Shown: positions 23,200 through 37,294, numbered from the stretch's first letter. The stretch: DNA of 64,000 nucleotides from Lepturacanthus savala (GCA_030544235.1 CM060465.1:15819988-15883987), one strand, 5' to 3'. Notes: generated by a model not told the origin, from the sequence alone. Made by a program: numbers and translations.

Positions 23200-23900
23200 G
23201 GTATCGTGAGAGTATCAGCGGGGTCTGGAGGACCTTCCCTCCCAGGGATAAAGCAGCAGCCAGCGCCGCCTCCCGCCTCGTCGTGCGGGGCCGTCAGCGT
23301 CCTGGAGAAGAGTCCGAGGTCTCCTCCTCATCACTCATTCTTTATTCAGCAGGCGGGTTAGCAGCGTTTAGCCTCCTCTACTCAAGCCCGGTGCTTCTGC
23401 TGCTAGCTTAAAACCGAAAACACCCTTTCCCCCTCCTCCTCCTCCTCCTGCTCCTCCTTCTTCTTCTTCTTTTTAACTGAGGTCCATTTAAATTCCGTTG
23501 CTCGTGCGGCTTTGTATCCGGGGGGAGAACAAACGGACACGTTCAGACCGGACAACGTGACGACGAGCCCCCGCGCTGGATGCCTGGGAATCAGCGGCAG
23601 CTGCGGAGCTCGGCTCCACTGTGGGATTTGTGCGTGAAGCCTACGGGATACGACTAAACGCAGCGAGGTGAGTGTTTCATAAAAAAACGCAGCGTGTTGT
23701 GTCTATAGCTCGGTGGCGAACGCGGAGCCGCGGTGGTGGTGATGAAGAGGAGGAGGAGGAGGCGGCATCGTTCTCCTCCTTCGGTGCTGCTGCTGCTGCT
23801 GCTGGTGTCGGAGGCCATCGGCTCTCCGTGCTCGCCCTGCCCGACCTGACGCGCTTTGTCTGAGGCGGAGTGTGGACGTTTGTCCGACCGCCCCCCCGAA
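23200..23900 (+). promoter_or_regulatory. CpG-rich block with probable non-coding first exon
   Basis: GC content and CpG density rise sharply here against an AT-rich background, with (CCT)n-type stretches around 23430-23475. A consensus donor gcgag|gtgagt occurs at 23668, so an exon ending at 23667 is likely; its 5' end is not readable. No long coding frame reaches the donor. The only downstream gene on this strand is st3gal2 (coding from 48874), so this may be its distal promoter and 5' UTR exon. It could instead serve an unrecognised non-coding RNA. Confidence 0.5.
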
Positions 23901-23974
23901 AAGTCCCACGTTCGATGGCTGTTTGTTCTTATAGCACCGGAATTCAAAGTTATATCTGAAAGTAACCTCTATAG

Positions 23975-24830
23975 TAAATAAAACAGCAGTGTAAAGTAAC
24001 TAATTACGTTTACTCAAGTACTGCACTTCAGTAGAGTTTTGGGGTTATTTGATATTTCCATGTGATGGGACTTTATACTTCACTACAGAGGGAAATATTC
24101 TACTTTTCACTCCACTGCTGTTATCTGACAGCTTTACTTACAAACTACCTTTTTGGTCAGTATTTTGTATTTTATAAAATATACATTCTTCCACTTTAAG
24201 TGCCCAACAATACAAATATATGTTATATGCATTTACAATTTAAAATAATAAATATCTTGATTCTAATGCAAGAATGAAAACTAAAGTGAAGAGGTGAAAT
24301 GAAATGTCGTCCTATTTATTAACAAGAAACATTCTATACCAAGGCTGCATCGAATCAGCGAAGAACTAATGGAGAACTAAAAGAGCCGTTTGTGTCTTAA
24401 CCTAAAGTAGAGCGAAAAGGTCTTAACCTAAAGTAGGTCAAGGTCAGGGAGGCGGCATACACATGTAAAATAGTTGATGAAAACAAAACCTGGGTTAGGA
24501 AAACAGCATGAAAACCTCAACTTTGACGATCTCAAGATCGAGTTGCCTGAAATCACAGTTTTTGATCTTCAAGCCTAATTTACACTGACAACATTAAGAT
24601 GCTGCTTCATGCGAGTATTAAAAGTCAATGTATATGTGATAAATATAAACCCAAATATCACCATTTTGCCTAACGACTACTTTTAATTTTGGTGCTTCTA
24701 TTATATCTTGCTGCCAATACTTTTGTACTTGTACTTAAGTGAGATTTTGAATGAAATATTTTTACTTGTAATTTTTTTTTTATGGGGGTATTACCAATTT
24801 TACTTAATGTGAGGTGTTCTTTAGGGAGCT
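23975..24830. mobile_element. hAT-like MITE, decayed
   Basis: The left part reads gtaaagtaactaattacgtt then actcaagtactgcacttcag and gagggaaatattctactttt. The right part reads cttttgtacttgtacttaag. This is the architecture of a very common acanthomorph non-autonomous element whose ends carry ccaccactg-type termini. The middle (about 24250-24700) does not match what I know of the family and may be an insertion. Boundaries are approximate. Confidence 0.45.
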
Positions 24831-25246
24831 GTGCACCTGCTGTACTGTGAGTTTAGTGAACTCTAAATCTAACCCTACAAGCAAATAATATAATTTGAGT
24901 CAGTGTATGGAAAATATGTTAAAGTCTGTTAAACTTTATTCAGTCGACTTTGTCGTGTTGACGTTTTAGTTCCAAATGACACCAGACGCAGCATCCTTCT
25001 CTCAGTTTCTTCTTCTTTTTTCTTCACTCACCTTCTTTCTCCCTTCTATGCTTTTATTCCACCTCAGCCCTCCCTCCCTTCATCATTCTCCGTGTCTTCT
25101 CCTTTTCTTTACACACTTGACGCCCATCTGCCCAGTTTCTCTCCACTCTTCCTCCCGTGTTGCCGGCTCTCCCCCCCTCCCCCCCTCTTTTATCTCTCCG
25201 TCTCTCTCTTTTCCCCTTCATCGATTTGCCTGCCGGCGTTGCTAAG

Positions 25247-25295
25247 AGACAACGGCGGAGTAGATGGAGGGGGCAGCTTCTCCTCTGACAAAGAG
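25247..25295 (+). other. Candidate small exon
   Basis: A long pyrimidine tract (from about 24990) ends in ttgctaag, followed by 49 bases and a donor aagag|gtaaag (25296). It contains an ATG (25265) with an open frame to the donor. It could be an alternative 5' exon of the transcript starting at about 23.5 kb. Evidence is limited to splice-site shape. Confidence 0.25.
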
Positions 25296-25299
25296 GTAA

Positions 25300-26900
25300 A
25301 GATTGGTTGTCTCACCTTTTTTTGTCATTTCTTCTATTCACTCTGTGTTTGCATTATGTTTGTAGAAAGGGACACAATAACATCCTCACAACATTTAAAT
25401 GTCTGTGCGGTTCCCAGTAGATTTAGGGCGTTTTTGAGATCACATGTGATTTTGTAGGTGAGTGATGAAACTGTCAGGAGAGACGATGGTGGAGGGGTCA
25501 CGCTGGAACATATATGCAGAGGACATGTTTCTGGGTTACATGCCTCCAAAGTCAGCGTCACTTTGCTATGTATGTCAACCTATGTCGGCTCATTCTACAG
25601 AGAAGTAAGACTAACAGGGGCGGAGTCTGCATAATCTTCACAGGCACCTCAGCTACATCCCGATACCCTCATTTGATTCCTCCTCGCTCCCCGAGGATCC
25701 CCGAGGAGCCATGAGCGAGGCCCCTTTATTGGAAGTCCGGTATTGATTGGAAGCTGCAGCCGAGGGTGCTGCTCTGTCACAACGTTGCTGCAGTTTTACA
25801 CTGGACTAGGCAGATTTATTATCCTGAATTTTATATTTGATTTGGTTTCACGATTCATCATCTAGTTAAAAAATAGAGGCTCTTTTAAGAATTGTCGGTT
25901 TGATCCGCAAAAGAACCATTTATGAAAACTTTTTTTTCCCCTTTAATGATTATTTTTCCTGTCAGCCGTTGTGGTCGTCAGAAACGGACGTTACTTCTTG
26001 TGACGCTTCAGAGGAAAGAGCGTCTCATTTCTCTAAAAGCATTGTTTCTTCTCTTCTCGCATCTTTTCTTTGCATCTCTCCCTATGACTTCAGAGGGAAG
26101 GTCTGAGACACGAGGAAAAGAATCAAATGAAGGAAACATGGATGCAATAAATAGATATGGGATGTAATTAGACAAACCTGTGTTCACACAGGGCTTTACT
26201 TTGTTAATGCCCCTTGTGTCTGTATAAAGTAATGTGTGTAACCAGTTTTCCAAAAAAAACACACACTGGAACAGGAACTGCCTGAAAATAGTCCTGTTCT
26301 TTTATATTCTTGATTAACACAGGAAGTGTTAAATGTGTCCCTGCTGTTTCTACCTGGTTTTATACAGTACCTCACGTCTATTACATTATAGATGTCAGGA
26401 TTGCAATTAACCTGTGGATTAGCCATCCCATGTGGATGTGTTTTTAAAGAGCGTACCAACATTAACTCATCTTCTAAGAAAACCCCAGGAGCTTAAATGT
26501 AAGCAGGGAGAACCTAAGACTAGCTTAGTAAAGTGTCACAACCTTCAGCCTGGCCTCCTGGTTTAATCATCTGAACTAAACGTTAAAAATAAACCCAAAT
26601 GTTAGCAGACTGTCACCTAGGGAAGTTCTTTTAAAGGCATATAAATAACCAAATGTTTTTTGAAAAGGTCTCCGTGGTAATGACCTGCAGAAGTTGCCAC
26701 ACATCAACGCATTGAGCTCAATGCTCCAATTCCCACTCTGGATTTTTCCTGGCTTTACATGAGGCTTAGATGCTGCCTCAACAAAGCAGGCCTGGCTTTG
26801 TAATCATGGCCAATATAACAACTAAACCCCCTTCTATTCTAATTTTATGCTGGTTTTATGCTGTGTTGTAGTGTAGGATAACATCACACTGTTCTAGTTG
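25300..26900. other. Probable intronic or intergenic sequence, no gene recognised
   Basis: No domain-bearing frame or repeat I can name. Confidence 0.3.
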
Positions 26901-26907
26901 AGGTTAA

Positions 26908-26948
26908 CTACAAGTTTAAGACTATAGACTATAGTCTTAAGCTTGTAG
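26908..26948. repeat. 41-bp near-perfect palindrome
   Basis: Twenty-base arms around a single central base pair completely except for one G-T position (core actatagactatagt). Isolated in otherwise ordinary AT-rich DNA. Confidence 0.65.
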
Positions 26949-27827
26949 ATCCTGTTAATGTGTGTGTAATGTTTCCATACTTAGAGGACCAGAGCTGACG
27001 CATTCATTTGTCAGAAATCATCACTACAATTCTGCTCTCCTCAAAACTCTTAATTTTGGCGATAAAATGTTCCTCATGTTCTCACAAAGTCAAAGTGTTG
27101 GCTATTAAACCTTATAACAGGGGAGCCTCCCAGTGATTGAATTTTTCCTCGAGCAGCATTTTTAGCTGCTGAGGAGCAATTTGTCAACTCTGCCAAGCCC
27201 ACAAAAAGTTTTATACCAAACGCATCATTCAATTATTAAAGAGAACTGAGAGTCAAATCTATAAGATGAAATATCTGATGGAACTTTTGTGTAAAAAATA
27301 AAATAAAGAAAATACTTGCAGATTAACTTTCTGGTGATTGGCAAATTAATGAGCTTTATCATTGCAGCTCTAATGTGAAGCTAATCTCAGTATAATCTCT
27401 TATGAACAGGAAGAATGAATAGAGCACACAAAAACTATATGCAGCGGACATAATTTAAATGCTGACTTTATAATATTATCATCCTTTTAGGAGGAGAATA
27501 TTGCTGTATTTTTTATTAATTAACCTGCATATATTTATACACTCTAATTAACATACAGAGGTTAGGGCTGCAATGGCTGATTATTTATACATTATCTTTT
27601 GGTCTAAAATGTGGGAAAACGCCCGATCATAATTAAGCCAAAAGCCCAAGGTTATGTTATAATTGTTTAGTTCACAATCACAATAATATGCAGTTTACAC
27701 CCACAGAAGTACAGATGCCCTGAGAGGCAAATGAGATTTTTTTTTTCAAACAGATAAAGAGTGTGTGGTGATGTTATAGAAGCTCAACCAGGCTGCTACC
27801 AATACAGTACCTACACCTCTAAACACA

Positions 27828-27832
<5 letters not shown>

Positions 27833-27887
<55 letters not shown>
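27833..27887. repeat. (TA)n microsatellite
   Basis: About 27 TA units, just upstream of the Tc1-derived element. The YIYIY-type ORFs are its translation. Confidence 0.95.
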
Positions 27888-27888
<1 letters not shown>

Positions 27889-27920
27889 TATAAATGCCCA
27901 CTATTTTCATATATATATAT

Positions 27921-28343
27921 ATCACACCATTAAAAAGTTTGTGTTTTCCATTAAAAGTCACACTTTTATTTACCACCATGTGAGTTGTAAAATGAATATA
28001 AAATATAGTCAAGACATTGACAAGGTTAGAAATAATAATGATTTGTATTGGAAATAATAATTTTTTCCTTCAAACGTTGCTTTCATCAAAGGAAGGTCAT
28101 TTTTATAGCTTAACCAGCTAAACTGTTTCCAGCTGTGCTAACGATCGCACAAGGACTTTCTAATCATCCATTAGCCTTCTGACGCAATGAACAAACACAT
28201 TGTACCATTAGAACACTGGAGTGATAGTTGCTGGAAATGGGCCTCTGTACTACTATGTAGATATTGCACCAAAAACTGACATTTGCGGCAAGAATAGTCA
28301 ATAGCCATTTCTAAGTGACCCCAAACTTTTGAACGGTACTTTA
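27921..28343. mobile_element. Tc1-like, internally deleted non-autonomous element
   Basis: The right end reads ctaagtgaccccaaactttt then gaacggtact, and the interior includes tttccagctgtgctaac and gggcctctgtac. The left part includes tttatttaccaccatgtgag and caagacattgacaaggttag. I recognise these as the two ends of a widespread teleost Tc1/mariner-type element with its transposase region deleted. The left end (caccattaaaaagtttg) is a diverged counterpart of the right TIR. Confidence 0.7.
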
Positions 28344-28349
28344 TATTAT

Positions 28350-29435
28350 TACATTATCAACTTGTGTGTGTTCTTCTCTGCTGTGATTAACTGCATTAAC
28401 CAGTCATACCAATCAGCTCCCTAAATCAGTTTATTTACTGCATTTCACAGATGACAGAACAGTATGAACCCATAAATAAACTTTGATTTTGCTGATTTTT
28501 GCTTTTTAATTGCAATAAATGATGCTTACTACATTATGATGCATATTTGTAAAAAAGCAAAAATTCTATCTTTGTCAGGGCTGTATGCAAGATAACAAGC
28601 AGATGACTTTTTTTAAAAAAAGATGTACTTTGGATTTTTCTTTTGTTCTCTCTCATATTCACAGATGTCCAAAAAAGAACAGTCTGTGGCTGAAATGAGT
28701 ATTACAACAACAGACAGAAAATTTGCTCAGGAAAAAATATTGTCACTCGCTTCCTGTGGCTTCTGTACATAAAACAGAGCAAAGCAGCAAATGTTTTAAT
28801 TTAAGACTTTGTCATTCTTGTTTTCGTTATTGACTTAAGCAACATAATTATTTCAGTTTTTTTGACAGTTGATAAATCGAATCTGTAATGCACACACAGC
28901 CTAGCATGGTCTACAGGACATTACATATTTGTCCCATGTCTCAGCTCACATACCAAGCACCGAACCAAGAGGTTGCTAATAGGATTCTTACCTTTTAAAG
29001 CTTACATGTACAAACATGCTACACACGCTCATCTCATTATACTCCTGCTACACTTTGAGAATACTGAGAACAGATTTGAAATGTAAATCCCCACTGTTGA
29101 GTTCCATGAATCTTCACAGGGTCTGCGGTGTCTTCCACAGAAATGGATTCTATTTGTGGGGGTAGCTGACTGAGGAGGAGGGGGGACCCACGCTTTCTCT
29201 AAGTCTCCCTTCACCCCAAATTTAGGTTTCTTCTGTTCGCTGTTGATACTTTGAATGGTGTGTCTTCATGTACCAGCGATGCAACCAGAAAACCCCCAAA
29301 AAACCCTGTCCAGTTATGCAGCAAGAGATGTTTTAATGTGTTTTTTGTACTGAGCTGTGATAGTTGGAATTTCACTTCATAACAGGTCTTTAACAGATTT
29401 TAAACTTGCTAACGTATCATGAAAGCTTTCTTAGC
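28350..29435. other. Probable intronic or intergenic sequence, no gene recognised
   Basis: AT-rich, without a frame or repeat I can name. Confidence 0.3.
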
Positions 29436-29591
<156 letters not shown>

Positions 29592-29599
29592 TGCACATA

Positions 29600-32500
29600 C
29601 AAATGTGGCTGTGACAGCAAATATAGTGCATAATGAGCTGGAGAAATTGTATGATGTGCATCCAGTTTAAACGCTGCCTGAAGGTAGAAGGCCTGCAGTG
29701 AAGTATACTGTAGTTTATGGGCCTTCATGAATGACTCGTGAGACAAAAAGGTACCAGGCTAAGTTCACAGGGTGCTGGTTATAATGAAACCCCTCCAGCC
29801 TGTGAAACCACAGGCAGTAGCGTGGAAAAAATGTACGACGATACATCACACAATGTTGAATGCACACACACAATCCTATCATTTTAAACTACTTACAGTA
29901 ACTGTATATTATTCTCTCGCTTGCTCACACTCTCATGCACAAACATTCTATCCTATCATGGTAAACTACTTATCTTCTCACACACGTTTAACTCATGGTT
30001 TAACTCCTTAATTGACTAAGGTATTAACGCTAAACACCACTTAGTGTAAAACCAAAGAACACTCTGTAGTCTGTAGTGTACTCTTTTACTTTTTATATAA
30101 ATTGCTGGAAATCAATTCTGTCTACCTTGTTTATATTAATCTTCATTTGTTTACCACTTCATTAATTGTTAGTTGGTATTGTTGTGTACCTCTAATTGTT
30201 TTGCCAATAGAAATCACATAGCTACTTAAATCAATGGCTTCTGTTCTTGCCAATAAAAGCACATAATTGCTGATGGAAGAGCGCATCACTTTTTTTCCCC
30301 ACATGGAGCACAAAAATATAATATATATATTTTTTTAATCCAAACACATTTTTGTCATGCTGTTTTAAATACCATCTGTAGCTGTGCTCTTGGATTGATT
30401 CTTCTAACATAGAAGCATAGAAGAAAGAAAATTACAGCACCTTAAACCAGGCTTGGGACAATTTTCAATATATCGATATTGGGGAGTATTTCCGTCATAG
30501 ATCATATTTTACTTATACACACACACATAAACCAATCTGTAGCTTCCAGAAATTTTAACAAAAATCAGTTTTCACCAAGACCAAAAACATTGTAATGCTC
30601 TGCAACAAAACAACAACAACAGAGCATTCCAGCATTTCCCACGTGATGAAAATCAATATCCAAATACCAGATTAGATTTCTGGGCAGTCACATGCTTTAC
30701 ACTGCAGAGGGTGCTTTGGAAATCAAACTCAGCCGAATAATATAAGAATAGATCACCGTCCTGCTCTCTCACAGCCAGTTCAGAGACCCGAGCTGATGAT
30801 CATCATATCACTAGAAATCTGCAGTGCAGACTCCGAAGCCCTTTCCAATCTTGTCCAATTAACTCATCACGAAATGCTTCAACTAGGTTAATCTGATACC
30901 CAGGGAGCAGACAGCGTTTTAATAGAGTCACGCATATCTAACTGGGCTAGTGTCCTCTCCTCTCTTCTCTCCTCTCCTCTCCTCCCAACCCTCTCTTACT
31001 GTATAAGGGGCAATATAGCTTTAATAGATTTATGACTTTAATTCACTTTAATTCATCTTGTTGCGTGGGTATATATTAAGCTTTTCACTGTACGGTGTCA
31101 TGGATCTTAGTTGATTAAGCAAATGATTGACCTTTTTAATGCTGTCACAAATCCATTATGGCATTTGTTAACTGATATATTTTTTAAACCACTTGTCAGC
31201 AGTCGGGAAGTCTTCAGGCAGCTGTTTGAGTTACTTGTTGTTGTGACAGTCTCAGTCCCCCTTAAGTAGCCCCTGAGCGAGAAAAACTCCTAATTGTGTA
31301 CCACGCTGCTGCCAAGACTCCAGCTGTTTTATGTAACACGGTGCAAAGTAAGGCAGGTGCTTGCAATGTATCACTGTGGTTGTGTAACAAAGCAATTCTG
31401 AGGTTCGTTTGGGAGATGAAGTGTGACAGAAACCACTCTGTCTGCTCCAATGTGAGAGGCTGTGCTACAAGTAAAACATGAGTTCCTTGGAAAAGTTGGA
31501 CAAACTTAGGTTGTGAAAATACAACTCAGATTGTGTATGCCTTTTTCATATCTGTGTGTATTCTTTCAGGATTATGGTGCAGTCTTTAAATGTTCCTCAC
31601 TTACAATCAGCCGTCATAGCTCTTTACCTTCAGTGATGATCAGATTTAGAGCTTTAAAAACGCCTCAGCATCCTCCTTCCAGCTACCAAGCAGTTGCTGT
31701 CGTCGTTGCTATTTTGGTAGCAGCTCTACAAATGCAATCATTAGCAGTACCATGAAAATCACTGAATCTTATGAGTCTCACCACATGAACATATTGGGGT
31801 CAGAAATGCTCAACTCCGATTTTCATGCCTTTCCTCTACACTTTTTTCTGGTTAATCTGATGCATAAAAACAATAAGCTGCTGGCTCTGTTCCTCAAGTT
31901 TAGAAAGTCTCTTGTTGTATGGCAACGCAGAAAAGAGAGGTTCACAGGGCCGCTGTCTGTCAAGCGTTCATTTTATCTGTCTCCCAGAATCCTTCTTATC
32001 TCTTTGTCTCTTCACACCCTCTCATCTCTCTGCGGAGCATGAAAAAGCACCCGAGGGAGAGCAAGGAAGAGCAAAGGGGTCCCTCCCCTGCTTTCTGTTC
32101 ACGAAATGTGTAGGGCCCAGGCCCGTTTAATTGGCTTCCCCCGCAAAGCTGCCACCTGACTTGAATTTAAGGTCTTACATTTGGTAACATATGTCCTTTT
32201 CAAATGGAGACAAGGGGGTTAATAGTTGTAACCTCTCTGTTCATAGCGTAAACCAATGGAAACCACTCTCTAAACACTCTTCGACCAGTGCAGCATTTCT
32301 AGATTTTTTACTTATGAAATCCTGCCGCATGGCTTCAACTTGGTGTCCTTCTCCTCTAAAAGAAATTATTTTAAAAATGGAGTGAGAGTGGACAGACAAA
32401 TGTTGAGAGGATTATTTGTTGTCATGGCAACACAGATGAATTCTAATCAGAGAATTGAAATGTAACACAGTCTGCAGCTTTTAGTTGTTCACGGAGGGTT

Positions 32501-34400
32501 TGAGGCAAATTAAATCAGAACTTTGCAGCAATTACTCAGTACTGCTCGCTTATTAAACCCTTATTGTGTGGAGAATGTAATTGTCATTTTTGTACTTCAA
32601 ATTGTTTATCTGGACACAAGTGGTAATAGAAATGTTATGCCTGTTGGGACATAATAGTGTATTTGCTTTGCTTTGATTGCGCTTGTACAAAATGATGTCA
32701 GATATGCTGTAGTGTATATTACTGCACTCTGCCTGTTGTCGGGGCTAGAGTCGCTTTATAAGCTCTCGTCCTTTGAGACCAACCTTTTGAAAAATGTCCC
32801 ATTGTTCAGTCTGTGCATCCACACCTGCAAATATAGACTAGACTCCCATATATATTGAAATATATTCTCTCACTGGCTGACACTGCTCCTGGCTCACAGA
32901 ACTAAATCTCTCAGTTTACCATAGATTGAAGTTATAAAGCGATCTTAGTGTAAAAGCTGCAGCTTTTTATATCGTGGTTGATAGAAAAACTGACGAATTA
33001 TTAGTACACTTAACAGTATGTTACCACTATTAGGGCAGAGCATCAGACAGCACCCAGAGAGCGCCGGGGTATACTGAGGCAGGCTTACCCAAGGAGTTTG
33101 CATCAAGGGCTGAATTCCAAAGCAGCGTCATCCCTGCCTGCCTGCGTTTGGATGGATAGTCTCTGCAGCAGTAGCAGCTGGCACCGGGCCTCAGGATGAA
33201 GGAGTCTCCTCCTCATCTTCCCTTTTGTATTCCTCTCGCCTCTCTCCTTAGGACTGAAGACTAATGGAAAGAAAAGGAAGAGAGGGTGCGAGTGGAGGAA
33301 CAGCCCAGAGACACAAGCAGGGAGATTAGAGTGAGAGAGAGACACAAGTGGTTGGTTCATGCTTCTGTGTAGCTGTTATGCAGGAGCACCGTAGGAATGC
33401 AGATACACCATCTATGTGCTTTGGCAGCCCTCTTTCTTGCACCATCCATGATGATCGAGTACCTGAGAACTTGAATACCCAGGTATTGCGTCAGTTTAGC
33501 ACCAACCAACCATCTCCTTAAAAGAGGAAAATCCTCCAGAAATAAGCATTCACTTATTCATTACTTAGCACCAAATAGGTGGTAAATAGGTGGTCGCTGA
33601 GATGAACATAAGTCATCACGTCATGATGCAATACACACCTGCTTCACACCAATTGCATTCAGCAGGACTGAAATTAAATCCACCTTTTTAATCCCTCATG
33701 TTAAAAATGAACTCTGAGCTCTCCACCCACTAGTAAACTGCTCTGGATCAGAACAGTATCCGGTGTGACTCTGGGTGCATTCATCCAGAAGCTCCGCCTC
33801 CCCCCCGACTTTCCTCCAGAACTCCCCGGGGTCCGGCAGCTGTCTGTCGGGGAGCAGAGGGCCGTCCCGTCCTCCACAAAAACACTCGTTTCCGCACTGC
33901 GACATTGCAAATAAAGTGAAATGTGTTCATCATGCATGCGTAATGAGTGGGAATAAACATAATAAACCTTTATGGTTGCAAACTAGGCACAACCGTGGCT
34001 AATTGCAGAATTCTACTACTGGCGTGATGATGGTATTCCGTGCCCTTAGTACCTGTACCGTCAATCACACTTTTTCCAATTGTATGAGACCATGACAGCG
34101 AAGTGCACTGGAGTGATCACAGACAAAGAACTGGACCTTTGGGGCCAAACCTGCTTGATTGACTAAAGTGTAAACGAAGGTTTTTGGATGTTTCAATGAG
34201 CTAGTCAGGATTTATCTGCAGCCTCCATACACTTGATGTGTTCAAATGCATCCCAAGTGTCCAAGCGTATGAAGCAATGCTCTCTGCCTTCCATGCCGTC
34301 TGGAACCTTACATGTCACTTAACCTGTTTTGAAAGTCATTAATTGGCCGATTTCCAAAATTTTAGATATAAAACTGTGGAAAAATTGTGGACTCCTGAGG
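29600..34400. other. Probable intronic or intergenic sequence, no gene recognised
   Basis: Short simple-sequence stretches (TCTCC-type at about 30955-30985). GC-richer patches at 33050-33350 and 33720-33900 carry small minus-strand frames with no recognised family. No exon with good splice sites on both sides was found. Confidence 0.3.
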
Positions 34401-34412
34401 CTCTATATTCTA

Positions 34413-34608
34413 AGTGTAAGTAAAAATTGGTGAATCAGAACCAGAGCAGAAGCAGTAGTGCTCACTATTTCTGCCCCAGTTTGACCAAATGGAACACGAT
34501 ATGGCATTTACGCTGTTTTTTAAGCCATTACTGGACCGAGTTCAAAAAATCCCAAAGTGACCATTCACTTAACAGACCTACGATTCACAACCCTTCACTA
34601 ACAATTTA
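34413..34608 (+). repeat. Unclassified dispersed repeat, copy 1
   Basis: Shares an ordered series of blocks with 37654-37909: tggtgaatcagaa, agagcagaagcagtagtgct against agaggtagcactgctcact, cagtttga-caaatgg, aagccattactgga-c-ga, and a terminal cacaacccttcact. No coding capacity. Confidence 0.55.
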
Positions 34609-34619
34609 ATGTGCGGATG

Positions 34620-37120
34620 CCCTAACTCTCTGCCCCGCAGCTCTGTCAATTCTCCCCATCTTCTCACTCTCTCCCCTCCCCCTCGAAGCACTATCAGTCA
34701 GGAAAAAAAATGTGTATCTCCAATAAAACACGAACGCACTATAAAGAAAGGAAAAGCAAACAGATAAAAAATACCCCAAAAGACATCAGCCAGACATCTT
34801 TTGTTCCGTTCCGTTGTGTATTGCAGGGATGCTGTTTGTTCTGTACTGGATGTATATAAAACTGTTGCTGTTCTGCTGTATCTGCAGTGGGCGCAAGTCA
34901 ATGAGACCTGATTAAAGTTTAAATGCCAAATTTGTAACCCTCACATTTGTTTCACACTCATAAACACAATTTCTATTCATATGGATTGTTTGCTCCCTGG
35001 GAAACTAATACTAATCATATTCCAACTGCCCAGTTAAATCATATATTATGTGGCATGTCAATGACATGATATAACGCAGAATAATAATCCATGTTAGTAT
35101 TCAGGGAAGACAATTAACCTACTATTTAAATGATGATGATTGAACAAAAGCTATTTGGATCAGTGAATTGTCAATTAGCCTTAATCTGATTATTTTTCTT
35201 TAGCCACTCCTGGTTGCAACCTTTTCTGCAACTTTTCAAGGTTCAGAACTATTTCACCAATTACATGTTTCTGAATTTTGTTAACAGCAATTTCTTTTCG
35301 ATGTCAAAGATGCGGTAAAGCAATAAATGTTCCTATTGCTAAACGGTCATCACCAACTGCATTTTCATGCTCATGGTGAAATACATTTTCTGCCAATGTA
35401 GCAGAACTTGTCCTTGACAGCATGATAGCTGTGGAAAGTTCAGTCTGAAAGAAATCGCAATTATCAGTCTTGATGTAAGGTGCAAATAGGTCACGTGACA
35501 TTTCCTTAAATGCAAATTACAGAGTGAATCGCAGCACAGAGCAAGTTAAAAAGCAAGCAGAGAGAGAAGGGGGGAGCAAGTGTGAGAGTGATGAGTGAAT
35601 GATAAGAAGCTGAGAGAAGAGATGGGGGTTTAGAGATGCAGGAGGAAATCAAGATGTCTGTGCAAGGCAACCTGACAGGTATGATGAGAGAGTGCTTGGT
35701 GTGAGAGAGAAAGTGTTGACATGTGGCATGTGTGTGAGAGAGTCATATTGGGGTATGTGGCATGCAATAGATATTAAAGTGAATGTATTCTCAAACTAAA
35801 GCGGATACAAGTTTGGAATAGGAAAGAAGGAAGATGGAGAGTATTCTGTAACCAATCACATAAATTTATAACAGCACACTTTCTCAAAGTCACTCTGCCA
35901 AAACTTGTGACACGTAGTATTTCTATGAAATACTCTGGAGAATCTAATTTTTACAGGATTTTATAATAGCAACAACATAGTAGTCAAAGACAATGGGAGG
36001 AGAGATTATAGGAGGGCAGAAAGAGGTGAAAGTGGAAGAGGGGGGAGAATGGAACGAGCTGTGAGATGAAAGCAAGAGCTGATTGTTTTTGCCACTCTAC
36101 CACTACCTTTATTCAGCTCTGGGTGAAGAAATGGAAGCGTTTTTTAAGTGCACCCATTTTTTCTGATGATTGAACAAATGCGATACTATCCAATTCAGAT
36201 ATAGGGTGAAACGACTCATAAATCCCCCCCCTTTCCCCCAACAACAACAACAAAAAAATCAGTGAACAACTGAAGAGAGAAAGCCACGTCGTTTTTACTT
36301 TACCACAAGTATGTCAACTATATATCGGTGTTATCAGAACGAGACAGTAAAGAATTACTAAGAGGAAGGAGGGAAAGATAAAAATGAATCAGGTCACAAA
36401 CTAAGCGAATAGGCAGGATGAGAAATAGTAGCTGTGATACAAACCCTTTTCAAAAAGAGGGTTCATATTTAAAAGGGTTTTAACATCTAATCACCAGAGG
36501 GGGTTCTGGTGAATACATATGTTATAGGCCAGTGTACCTGCCTATAATCATCTATAAACATCTACATGTTGGAATGTTATGAAATAATTGCCTGGGGAAA
36601 TGTATAATATAGCAATCTGCTTTCTTACATTATATTTGTTAGTTGACAAATACTCAAACTTGAAATTGACTGAATTCACAAAGAGAGAGTGCATCATGAA
36701 AGCAAGGTGTCAGCCTTTTATTTACATTACCTCCCTGTTTTTTTTCTCATTTTGAGATGTCCCCATTAGCTTTGTTGTTTTTAGCTCCCTACTCATTATT
36801 TGAATAATGGTGTAATTTAACTGTAGAATAGCACGAGAAATAGAGGTGGATTATTTGCAAAACAAGGAAAAATCCATTAAAATGTTCAAATGGCCGTGTA
36901 TAATTAGACTTAATTATTATTAATAAATGTTGAAAAATCCAATTTTTGACTGAGCATGTACAGCTGCAACAGAAGTGCGTCCTGTGGTGATACCGCACTG
37001 TGCCCACTGTTCTGCCTTCAAGGTTCAAATTATGTTCGGTAAATGGGACATGGCCTCAGACGAAACATCTCGTAGTCCTAAATTAAAGCTTTGTGTGTTA
37101 ATGGCTTCTCTTTTTCACTT
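34620..37120. other. Probable intronic or intergenic sequence, no gene recognised
   Basis: Contains purine-rich stretches at 35520-35700 and 35990-36080. No named repeat or exon. Confidence 0.3.
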
Positions 37121-37131
37121 CTCTTTTTGAG

Positions 37132-37294
<163 letters not shown>

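Noticed and set aside
23160..23411. An 83-codon ORF in the CpG-rich block (MPKKGPTEQP)
   Set aside because: Ends well before the donor at 23668, has no recognised domain and is better explained as promoter or 5' UTR sequence.
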